This document shows, in pieces, positions 5,298-10,701 of a stretch of 10,701 nucleotides of DNA. The stretch spans positions 1 to 10,701 of the forward strand of contig URAG01000073.1 in NCBI GenBank assembly GCA_900545755.1. Reading direction: 5' to 3'. The DNA is from an uncultured Cloacibacillus sp. (GTDB taxonomy: Bacteria; Synergistota; Synergistia; Synergistales; Synergistaceae). Positions within the stretch are counted from its first letter, which is position 1; every line of letters begins with the position of its first letter. The notes under the pieces are model-generated. The model had not been told where the DNA came from. It ran no database searches and saw nothing but the letters and a program-made list of their open reading frames with translations. The position numbers and the translations under genes were made by a program.

Positions 5298-6749
5298 TTG
5301 AATTACGCTATAGTCGCCAAATTTCTGGCAGCGATAGCCTTCACCGTAACGGCCTCGATGGGCTTCCCGTTCATTTGGGCAGCCGCGGACGGTTCGCGCG
5401 ACATAGAGGCTTTCCTGCTGTCCGCGCTCATCGGCTTCGGCATGTCTGCCGTCCTAGCCTTGGCGGGGCGAGGCTCGAAGCAGGGCGGTATGGGCGCGCG
5501 CGAGGCGATAGCCTGCGTCGCGCTGGCGTGGATAGTCTCCTCGTTCATAGGCTGCCTGCCATATATCTTCGACGGCACGATACCATCCTTCACCGACGCA
5601 TACTTCGAGGCGATGTCCGGCTTCACGACGACTGGAGCATCGGTCATCCGTGAAATGGAGCCCGTGCCGCGCGGCATACTGATGTGGCGTGCGACGACGC
5701 ACTGGCTCGGCGGCATGGGCATCGTCGTCCTCGTAATAGCGATGCTTCCTCTGCTCGGCGGCAACATGACCTACCTTTTTAAGGCTGAAAGCCCGGGGCC
5801 GACTCTCGACAAGGTCAGCCCGCGCATCACCGAGATGGCGACGACTTTGTGGAAGATATACGTAGGCATCACCGTCGTAGGCGTCGTCCTGCTTATGGCG
5901 GGCGACATGAATTTCTACGACGCTATCGCGCACTCCTTCGCCGCCGTTTCGACTGGAGGCTTCTCCACGCATACTGCGAGCGTCGCCTATTATGACTCGG
6001 CCTACCTAGACTACGTAATCGTGTTTCTCATGTTCGCCTGCGGCGCGAACTTCACTCTGCACTTCGCTGCGCTGCGCGCGCGAAGTCTGAAGCCTTACAA
6101 AGAACCGGAGTTCATCTTCTACACAGGCGTCGTCGTTATAGCGACCGCGCTCATCTGCGCCCATCTGCTCTGGAAAGGGATTTACCCCGACTTCTGTGAA
6201 GCGCTGCGCTTCAGTTTGTTCCAAGTGGTCAGCGTAATCACGACGACGGGCTTTGTAACGGCGGACTACGCGCAGTGGCCCTACTTCACCCAGCTTATTC
6301 TGCTCGCGATCATGATGATAGGCGGCTGCGCCGGCTCTACGGCGGGCGCTATAAAATGCGTACGTTTCCAGATCGTTATAAAGGCGGCCTTCGGCGAGCT
6401 TAAGAAGCTGATCCATCCGAACGCCGTCGTAGTGGTACGGCAGGGCGAAAAGGCCGTCAACCCGCAGATGGTCTCCGCCGCCTCGTGCTTCATAGCCGTC
6501 TACTTCATAATATGGGGGCTTTCGGCGATCGCAGTCAGCTTCACCGGCAACGACATCGTCACGTCGATCAGCGCCGTCTCTGCGACGCTTAGCAACGTCG
6601 GCCCGGGGCTCGCTGACGTCGGTCCAGTAGAAAACTTCGCAGACCAGGCGACGTTCGCGAAGTGGGTCTACATCTTCGACATGCTCTGCGGCAGGCTTGA
6701 AATCTATACGCTGCTAGCGCTCTTCACGCGCGGCCTGTGGCGCAGGTAA
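5298..6749 (+). CDS. trkH: Trk potassium channel subunit TrkH
   Basis: A 483-residue membrane protein of the TrkH/KtrB superfamily, at normal TrkH length. All four pore loops of the K+ selectivity filter are visible with their glycines: TTTGAS (G113), STGGFS (G220/G221), TTTGFVT (G318) and SNVGPGL (G435). Hydrophobic helices flank each loop, beginning with a long N-terminal helix. It imports K+ across the cytoplasmic membrane and works with TrkA encoded directly upstream. The start is a TTG at 5298, preceded by a GGGG stretch (5285-5288), 12 nt after the trkA stop. The sequence ends in GLWRR, typical of the family. No clear intrinsic terminator follows; the next structure is the inverted repeat at 6759-6813, which has no T-run. 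Confidence 0.95.
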   Translation: MNYAIVAKFLAAIAFTVTASMGFPFIWAAADGSRDIEAFLLSALIGFGMSAVLALAGRGSKQGGMGAREAIACVALAWIVSSFIGCLPYIFDGTIPSFTDAYFEAMSGFTTTGASVIREMEPVPRGILMWRATTHWLGGMGIVVLVIAMLPLLGGNMTYLFKAESPGPTLDKVSPRITEMATTLWKIYVGITVVGVVLLMAGDMNFYDAIAHSFAAVSTGGFSTHTASVAYYDSAYLDYVIVFLMFACGANFTLHFAALRARSLKPYKEPEFIFYTGVVVIATALICAHLLWKGIYPDFCEALRFSLFQVVSVITTTGFVTADYAQWPYFTQLILLAIMMIGGCAGSTAGAIKCVRFQIVIKAAFGELKKLIHPNAVVVVRQGEKAVNPQMVSAASCFIAVYFIIWGLSAIAVSFTGNDIVTSISAVSATLSNVGPGLADVGPVENFADQATFAKWVYIFDMLCGRLEIYTLLALFTRGLWRR

Positions 6750-6763
6750 CGCGCCGACACATC

Positions 6764-6772
6764 TTATCCACA
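6764..6772 (+). promoter_or_regulatory. DnaA box (strict consensus)
   Basis: TTATCCACA, an exact match to the strong DnaA box, lies 179 nt upstream of the nrdJ start and inside the left arm of the inverted repeat. DnaA control of nrd genes is established for E. coli nrdAB. Its use here is inferred. Confidence 0.55.
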
Positions 6773-6781
6773 CAGTTAGTC

Positions 6782-6797
6782 ACACTATGGATAGTGT
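6782..6797. promoter_or_regulatory. nrdR box: NrdR box 1
   Basis: ACACTATG/GATAGTGT is a 16-bp palindrome matching the remembered NrdR consensus ACACWATATATWGTGT at 14 of 16 positions (only the two central bases differ). NrdR represses ribonucleotide reductase genes when dATP is plentiful. Location directly upstream of nrdJ supports the call. Confidence 0.85.
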
Positions 6798-6799
6798 TT

Positions 6800-6808
6800 G
6801 GTGGATAA
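6800..6808 (-). promoter_or_regulatory. Second DnaA-box-like site, inverted
   Basis: On the minus strand TTATCCACC, 8 of 9 matches to the DnaA box, opposite in orientation to the one at 6764-6772. It falls inside the 15-bp linker between the two NrdR boxes. Confidence 0.45.
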
Positions 6809-6812
6809 GATG

Positions 6813-6828
6813 TCAATATATCTAGTGT
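6813..6828. promoter_or_regulatory. nrdR box: NrdR box 2
   Basis: TCAATATA/TCTAGTGT matches the NrdR consensus at 13 of 16 positions. It starts 31 bp after box 1, with a 15-bp linker. This is close to three helical turns, the spacing typical of paired NrdR boxes. Confidence 0.8.
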
Positions 6829-6836
6829 CTCCAATC

Positions 6837-6864
6837 TTCTCAAAATAAAAAATTATGATATGAT
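6837..6864 (+). promoter_or_regulatory. Candidate nrdJ promoter with extended -10
   Basis: TTCTCA (6837-6842), 16-nt spacer, TATGAT (6859-6864), preceded by TG one base upstream (6856-6857). The NrdR boxes lie immediately upstream of the -35. A perfect TATAAT also occurs at 6899-6904 but has no -35 at normal spacing. Confidence 0.5.
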
Positions 6865-6865
6865 A

Positions 6866-6899
6866 AATGAGCCGGACGGGCGGTACGCTCCGGCTCATT
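6866..6899 (+). other. Hairpin in the nrdJ leader
   Basis: AATGAGCCGGA (6866-6876) and TCCGGCTCATT (6889-6899) form a perfect 11-bp stem with a 12-nt loop. It is followed by an AT-rich stretch without a T-run. It may act on nrdJ mRNA stability, as a weak attenuator, or in DNA form at the promoter. It does not resemble a cobalamin riboswitch. Confidence 0.5.
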
Positions 6900-6942
6900 A
6901 TAATAAATTCATCCGCACGCATATAATCGGAGGTTCTCAATT

Positions 6943-8664
6943 ATGCTTATAAAGCCTGCGTTCAGCCCATCAGCGAAGGATATTCTGCGCGACCGCTACC
7001 TGTGGCGCGACGAAAACAGGAATCCTGTCGAAAAACCAGAAGAGATGCTCGTCCGCGTCGCCACGAACGTAGCGGCGGCGGAGCGCACGCTTGCGGAGCA
7101 GTACAAATGGACTGACGAATTCTACGAAATCATGGCGACGCTGCGCTTCCTGCCAAACAGCCCGACGCTCATGAACGCTGGGCGTCCCGCGCCGCATGGG
7201 CAGCTCGCGGCCTGCTTCGTCATCGGCGTAGAGGACTCGATGGAAAGCATATGCGAGGCGCTGCGCAAGCAGATGCTCATACACAAGAGCGGCGGCGGCA
7301 CCGGATTCAACTTCTCTAAGCTCCGCCCCGAGGGCTCTAAAGTCAACTCGACCAACGGCCGCGCCTCCGGCCCAGTCTCGTTCATGGGGCTCTTCGACAA
7401 GGCGACCGAGACCGTCCAGCAGGGCGGCATGCGCCGCGGCGCGAACATGGGGATACTCAACATCGACCACCCAGACATCAGGAAATTCATCCACTGCAAG
7501 GACAAAGACGGCACGATAACGAACTTCAACATCTCCGTCGGCGTCTTCGACAGCTTCATGGAAAAGGCCGTCGCCGACCCGCGCGGCGAAGAGGCGGCTC
7601 TGCTTGAAGAAATTGCCGACTCCGCATGGCGTACCGGCGACCCGGGAATAATCTTCCTCGACGCGATAAACCGCGGCAACACGACGCCGAACCTCGGCGA
7701 GCTCACGAGCACGAACCCATGCGGCGAATCTCCACTCTACCCGAACGAGGCCTGCAATCTCGGCTCGATAAACATAGCCTCGATGGTCAAGGACGGGAAG
7801 TTCGACTTCGATACGCTGAAGCAGGTCACCGCCGTCGCGACCCGCTTCCTCGACGACGTAATTGACGTGAACCACTACCCGCTGCCCGAGATAGCGGAGG
7901 CCGTTAAACTCACGCGCAAGATCGGACTCGGAGTCATGGGCTGGGCCGACCTGCTCTTCCAGCTCCGCATCGCTTACGACAGCGACGAAGCCTACGCGCT
8001 CGCCGCGGAGATAATGAGCACTATACAGAGCACGGCGCACGAGACCTCGGTCGCGCTCGGCAAGGAAAAGGGGATTCCCGAACCGCTCGTGCACCTCGGC
8101 CGCCGCAACGCGACTCTAACCTGCATCGCTCCGACCGGCACTATAGCGTTGCTCGCGAACTGCTCGTCGGGCATCGAGCCGCTGTTCGCGCTCGAGCACA
8201 CGCGCGTCCGCACGCAGATAGACGGCACGAAGGTCGTCATGAAGCAGCGCAACCGTTATTACGAGCAGGCTATTAAAGAAGGTCTGCCGGAGGAGGTCAT
8301 GGAAAAGGTATTCGTAACCTCGCACGACGTCACGCCGTCAGCGCACGTAAAGACGCAGGGCGTCTTCCAGCGCTACACCGACCTCGCCGTCTCCAAGACG
8401 GTCAACCTCCGCCACGAGTGCTGCGTCCGCGACGTGCTCGACGCCTATGTGCTGGCGTGGAAAGAAGGCTGCAAGGGCATCACGGTCTACCGCGACGGAT
8501 CGAAGTCGAGCCAGGTCCTCTACCGCAAGGAAGACGAAAAGAAGGCCGAATCCCTCGCCGAGACAAACTCCGCGCCGAAATCCGCAGAGCCCGTCCCAGT
8601 GATGGCGGGAGCACCGACCGCCGCACCGAGATTCCGCTTCGTGCTGAAAAGGCCGAAGGACTAG
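6943..8664 (+). CDS. nrdJ: Adenosylcobalamin-dependent (class II) ribonucleotide reductase
   Basis: 573 residues; reduces ribonucleotides to deoxyribonucleotides in the cytoplasm using a thiyl radical generated from adenosylcobalamin, without oxygen or a partner radical subunit. Visible catalytic elements are FLPNSPTLMNAG (69-80), the redox cysteine C91 in QLAACF, the KSGGGTGFNFSKLRP loop, QQGGMRRGANMGIL, the active-site NPCGE with N258, thiyl Cys C260 and E262, the partner redox cysteine C271 in NEACNLGSIN, and APTGTIALLANCSSGIEP. There is no N-terminal ATP cone. After KEGCKGITVYRDGSKSSQVLY the chain ends in a low-complexity tail (about 530-573) with no cysteine. Thus the C-terminal CxxC-type pair that normally re-reduces C91-C271 is absent, and the protein is shorter than Thermotoga-type NrdJ. 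The ATG has GGAGG (6929-6933) at 9 nt spacing. Transcription is probably NrdR-controlled. Confidence 0.95.
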   Translation: MLIKPAFSPSAKDILRDRYLWRDENRNPVEKPEEMLVRVATNVAAAERTLAEQYKWTDEFYEIMATLRFLPNSPTLMNAGRPAPHGQLAACFVIGVEDSMESICEALRKQMLIHKSGGGTGFNFSKLRPEGSKVNSTNGRASGPVSFMGLFDKATETVQQGGMRRGANMGILNIDHPDIRKFIHCKDKDGTITNFNISVGVFDSFMEKAVADPRGEEAALLEEIADSAWRTGDPGIIFLDAINRGNTTPNLGELTSTNPCGESPLYPNEACNLGSINIASMVKDGKFDFDTLKQVTAVATRFLDDVIDVNHYPLPEIAEAVKLTRKIGLGVMGWADLLFQLRIAYDSDEAYALAAEIMSTIQSTAHETSVALGKEKGIPEPLVHLGRRNATLTCIAPTGTIALLANCSSGIEPLFALEHTRVRTQIDGTKVVMKQRNRYYEQAIKEGLPEEVMEKVFVTSHDVTPSAHVKTQGVFQRYTDLAVSKTVNLRHECCVRDVLDAYVLAWKEGCKGITVYRDGSKSSQVLYRKEDEKKAESLAETNSAPKSAEPVPVMAGAPTAAPRFRFVLKRPKD

Positions 8665-8685
8665 AAATTTTACGAAACTAACATA

Positions 8686-8721
8686 ATAGCCCGCCTCTCG
8701 CGCGAGAGGCGGGCTATTTTT
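8686..8721 (+). terminator. Strong intrinsic terminator after nrdJ, possibly bidirectional
   Basis: A perfect 32-nt palindrome (8686-8717, ATAGCCCGCCTCTCGC with its complement) followed by TTTTTATATTT, 21 nt after the nrdJ stop. The convergent transporter gene ends 20 nt to the right, so the same hairpin may serve it, though its leftward flank is only moderately T-rich. Confidence 0.9.
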
Positions 8722-8737
8722 ATATTTCTCACGCGGC

Positions 8738-9616
8738 TTATTTTTTCTTCTTCAGCGCCGGCACCGCCTCGACGGTCATGACGCCCGCAAAGATTAGCGC
8801 GGAGGCGATGAAGATGCGCCAAGTCATCGGCTCGCCGATGAAGACGACGCCTAGCAGGCTGCCGAATATGCCGGAGGTGGAGAGCAGTATCGCGACGTGC
8901 GTCGGGCTTGTGCACTTCTGCGCGGCGGTTTGGAGGACGAGCGTCAGCGCGCAGCCTACCGTCCCCGCATAGACGACGGCAAGCCACGCCGCCTGCGAGA
9001 GCGACTCGGGGACAGGCTCGAAGGCCAGCGCGCAGACGGCGGAGAATATCATCGTACCTACGGCCTGCCAGCAGGCCAGCCCGCATGCGTCCTCGCCCGC
9101 GACGAATTTCTCAACGAGAAGTATGTAGCCGGTGACGCAGAGCATCGAGAAGGCCGAGAGCGCGTCGCCAGGATTTACCCTGAAATCGCCGTCGAGCATC
9201 AGGCCGCAGAGCCCTGCAAGGCAGAGCGCGACGGAGAGCATGACGTGCCAGCCGGGGAATTTTTTCGTAAAGCACCAGACGCATAGCGGCACGAAGACGA
9301 CCGACATCGAGATGATGAACGACTGGTTTCCGGCCGTGGTATAGAGCAGGCCGACCGCGCCAGAGAGATAGGCGAGGCTGAAGACGACGCCGGTCAGCAT
9401 TCCCTTTACCTGCGCGCTTCGCTTCATAGCGAATGCGCGCCGTCCGAAGAGAAGCATCAACGCCGCCGATGCGACGACGAAGCGCAGGCAGCAGAACCAG
9501 AACGGCGTGATGCCGTCGAGCGCGTCGCGGATCACGACGTTCGTCGCGCCCCATATGAAGGCGACGAGAAGCACCGCCAAGTCCCCGATTATCATTGATC
9601 TGCGCTTTGCGTCCAT
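8738..9616 (-). CDS. EamA/DMT-family membrane transporter
   Basis: A 292-residue protein with about ten hydrophobic helices arranged as two similar halves of five, the layout of the drug/metabolite transporter superfamily. Typical features are the first helix with FIWGATNVVIRDAL (about 19-32), LRFVVASAALMLL, a TTAGNQSFIISMSVVFVPL segment at the end of the first half, and STSGIFGSLLGVVFIGEP in the second half. It ends in a Lys-rich cytoplasmic tail (KKKK). These proteins export or import small metabolites; substrate cannot be deduced. The ATG at 9616 has only a weak GGGGCG-type ribosome site, and an internal Met at residue 8 is an alternative start. It is a single gene, convergent with nrdJ and divergent from the HD gene. 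Confidence 0.88.
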   Translation of the reverse strand: MDAKRRSMIIGDLAVLLVAFIWGATNVVIRDALDGITPFWFCCLRFVVASAALMLLFGRRAFAMKRSAQVKGMLTGVVFSLAYLSGAVGLLYTTAGNQSFIISMSVVFVPLCVWCFTKKFPGWHVMLSVALCLAGLCGLMLDGDFRVNPGDALSAFSMLCVTGYILLVEKFVAGEDACGLACWQAVGTMIFSAVCALAFEPVPESLSQAAWLAVVYAGTVGCALTLVLQTAAQKCTSPTHVAILLSTSGIFGSLLGVVFIGEPMTWRIFIASALIFAGVMTVEAVPALKKKK

Positions 9617-9695
9617 AAGAGCGCCCCGCTTTCGTGAAATATCAGTGAAACAACGCTATTTTACAGCAAAGCCGCGCGCCGCGGAATATCGCCGT

Positions 9696-9724
9696 TTGCG
9701 AACGCGCGCCGGAAAAACTATAAT
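9696..9724 (+). promoter_or_regulatory. Promoter of the HD-domain gene and mnmA
   Basis: TTGCGA (9696-9701), 17-nt spacer, TATAAT (9719-9724). The start point would be near 9731, leaving a leader of about 24 nt with the ribosome site GGAGGG (9743-9748). Confidence 0.7.
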
Positions 9725-9754
9725 TAGCGGCATGATATAAACGGAGGGATCGTC

Positions 9755-10339
9755 ATGGCGGAAATCACGAGAGAGGCGGCCATCGGGCTGCTTAGGAAAT
9801 ACAACAAGGAAGAGTTCCATCTGCTGCACGCGCTGACGGTAGAGGCTGTCATGCGCTGGTACGCGAACGACCTCGGTTTCGCGGACGAGGCGGACCACTG
9901 GGCGCTCGTCGGCTTGCTGCACGACGTGGACTTCGAGCAGTTCCCCGACCAGCACTGCAAGAAAGCGCCGGAGCTTCTGCGCGAGATCGGCGCGGACGAC
10001 GGCTTTATCAAGTCAGTGTGCAGCCACGGCTACGGGGCATGCTCGGACATAAAGCCGGAGCATCTTATGGAAAAGGCGCTCTTCGCATCGGACGAACTGA
10101 CTGGGCTCATCTGGGCCGCCGCGCTGATGCGCCCGTCTAAGAGCGTCTCGGACATGGAGCTCAAGAGCCTCAAGAAGAAATACAAAGACAAGAAATTCGC
10201 CGCGGGCTGCTCGCGCGATGTCATAGCGCAGGGCGCGGAGATGCTAGGCTGGCCGCTCGACGAGCTGCTTGAAAAGACGCTCGAAGCGATGCGCGCCGCG
10301 GAGCCTCAGGTCGCGGCGGAAATGGAGAGCATGAAGTAA
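9755..10339 (+). CDS. HD-domain protein (predicted metal-dependent phosphohydrolase)
   Basis: A 194-residue soluble protein with the HD signature: H25 in HLLHALTVEAVM, H56-D57 in VGLLHDVDFEQFP, H91 in CSHGY and D113 in FASDELTGLI. These are the ligands expected for a divalent metal in HD phosphohydrolases. The C-terminal part is helical and Lys/Glu-rich and carries no second domain. The family acts on nucleotides or phosphorylated small molecules, but this subgroup has no assigned substrate that I can name. The ATG at 9755 is preceded by GGAGGG with about 6 nt spacing and its own promoter. It is followed with zero spacing by mnmA, so translational coupling is likely and a link to nucleotide or tRNA metabolism is possible but unproven. 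Confidence 0.85.
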   Translation: MAEITREAAIGLLRKYNKEEFHLLHALTVEAVMRWYANDLGFADEADHWALVGLLHDVDFEQFPDQHCKKAPELLREIGADDGFIKSVCSHGYGACSDIKPEHLMEKALFASDELTGLIWAAALMRPSKSVSDMELKSLKKKYKDKKFAAGCSRDVIAQGAEMLGWPLDELLEKTLEAMRAAEPQVAAEMESMK

Positions 10340-10701
10340 TTGGCGCGTAAAGTCCTTACGGCTATGAGCGGCGGGGTGGACAGCTCCGTCGCCGCTTTTT
10401 TAATAAAGGACGGTTCCGACGAGTGCGCGGGGGCTATAATGCGTCTGCTCGCGCAAAGCGCCGAAGAGGAGGCGGCGCGCGAAGTAGCCGCGCGCCTCGG
10501 CATACCGTTCCACGTGTTTCCGCTCGAAGCGGAATTCCGCGAGAACGTCATAACGCCTTTCGTCGCAGCCTACCGCGCGGGGCTGACGCCCAACCCGTGC
10601 GTAGAGTGCAACAGGACGATGAAGTTCGGAAAATTTCTGGAGCTCGCGCGAAGTTTGGGAATGAGCCACATCGCGACGGGACATTACGCAGTCGTAGAAC
10701 G
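10340..10701 (+). CDS. mnmA: tRNA-specific 2-thiouridylase MnmA (5' part, cut by window edge)
   Basis: Open frame from a TTG at 10340 to the window edge, about 120 codons. It begins MARKVLTAMSGGVDSSVAAFL, giving the PP-loop ATP-binding motif SGGVDSS at residues 10-16. It continues with LGIPFHVFPLEAEF, TPNPCVECNRTMKFGKFLELA (C90 is the conserved catalytic Cys after NPxxxC) and HIATGHYA. MnmA adenylates and thiolates U34 of tRNAs for Lys, Glu and Gln. The TTG directly abuts the TAA of the HD gene; GGAGAG at 10324-10329 lies about 10 nt upstream. An ATG at residue 9 would remove the beta strand before the PP-loop and is unlikely. The segment between GAIMRL and REVAARLGIP is shorter than in most MnmA proteins and lacks the common CCSxED motif. 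The second catalytic cysteine lies beyond the window. Confidence 0.88.
   Translation, partial: MARKVLTAMSGGVDSSVAAFLIKDGSDECAGAIMRLLAQSAEEEAAREVAARLGIPFHVFPLEAEFRENVITPFVAAYRAGLTPNPCVECNRTMKFGKFLELARSLGMSHIATGHYAVVE

Larger units (their letters stand above)
6759..6813. repeat. Perfect 13-bp inverted repeat enclosing NrdR box 1
   Basis: ACATCTTATCCAC (6759-6771) and GTGGATAAGATGT (6801-6813) are exact reverse complements 29 bp apart. The interior contains the shorter dyad ACACTAT/ATAGTGT (6782-6797). Each arm contains a DnaA-box-like sequence. The absence of a T-run argues against a simple trkH terminator, although a hairpin in the trkH message is possible. Confidence 0.85.

Noticed and set aside
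6759..6813. Inverted DnaA boxes as a replication origin
   Set aside because: Only two boxes, no AT-rich unwinding cluster with repeated sites, and no dnaA/dnaN/gyr neighbours; regulation of nrdJ fits better.
6750..6942. Cobalamin riboswitch before the B12-dependent nrdJ
   Set aside because: The leader is too short and no B12-box-like sequence was seen; the NrdR boxes and hairpin account for the region.
6970..8094. 374-codon minus-strand open frame opposite nrdJ
   Set aside because: nrdJ is certain from its catalytic motifs; the antisense product has no motif and no ribosome site of note.
9672..9684. CCGCG/CGCGG mini-hairpin between the transporter and HD genes
   Set aside because: Five pairs in GC-rich sequence with no T-run and no link to either promoter; likely chance.

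Overview
The window looks like chromosomal DNA from an anaerobic bacterium, most plausibly a Synergistota member of the Cloacibacillus type. This is an inference from moderately high GC combined with frequent ATA isoleucine codons, several TTG starts, a tungstate uptake operon, a B12-dependent (class II) ribonucleotide reductase and a TrkA/TrkH pair. No rRNA, tRNA, CRISPR array, transposase or phage gene was seen.

Region 1 (1-3808, minus strand) is a tungstate transport operon transcribed leftward: tupA (canonical binding protein), tupB (permease), a second divergent binding protein (tupA2), and tupC (ATPase, cut by the left edge). Its control region of about 530 nt (3245-3780) appears to hold two RNA elements of the Moco/Tuco (molybdenum/tungsten cofactor) riboswitch family in tandem. 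The upstream one ends in an intrinsic terminator whose 5' arm can pair with the aptamer's closing strand. The downstream one has no terminator and lies close to the tupA ribosome binding site. Between them are a terminator-like hairpin and a possible second promoter.

Region 2 (3859-6749, plus strand) is a trkA-trkH potassium uptake operon with a 12-nt gap between the genes. It is divergent from tup.

Region 3 (6750-8721, plus strand) is nrdJ. Upstream are two NrdR-type boxes 31 bp apart. The first lies inside a perfect 13-bp inverted repeat whose arms each contain a DnaA-box-like sequence, so the gene looks co-regulated by NrdR and possibly DnaA. The encoded reductase has all the active-site residues but lacks the C-terminal cysteine pair expected for re-reduction by thioredoxin. 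A strong, possibly bidirectional terminator follows.

Region 4 (8738-10701) has a minus-strand EamA/DMT-type transporter. Divergent from it is a small HD-domain protein with a good sigma70 promoter, followed with no gap by the 5' part of mnmA (tRNA 2-thiouridylase), which runs off the right edge.

The most interesting material is regulatory: the tandem Moco/Tuco riboswitches, the paired binding proteins of the tup operon, and the DnaA/NrdR composite element in front of nrdJ.
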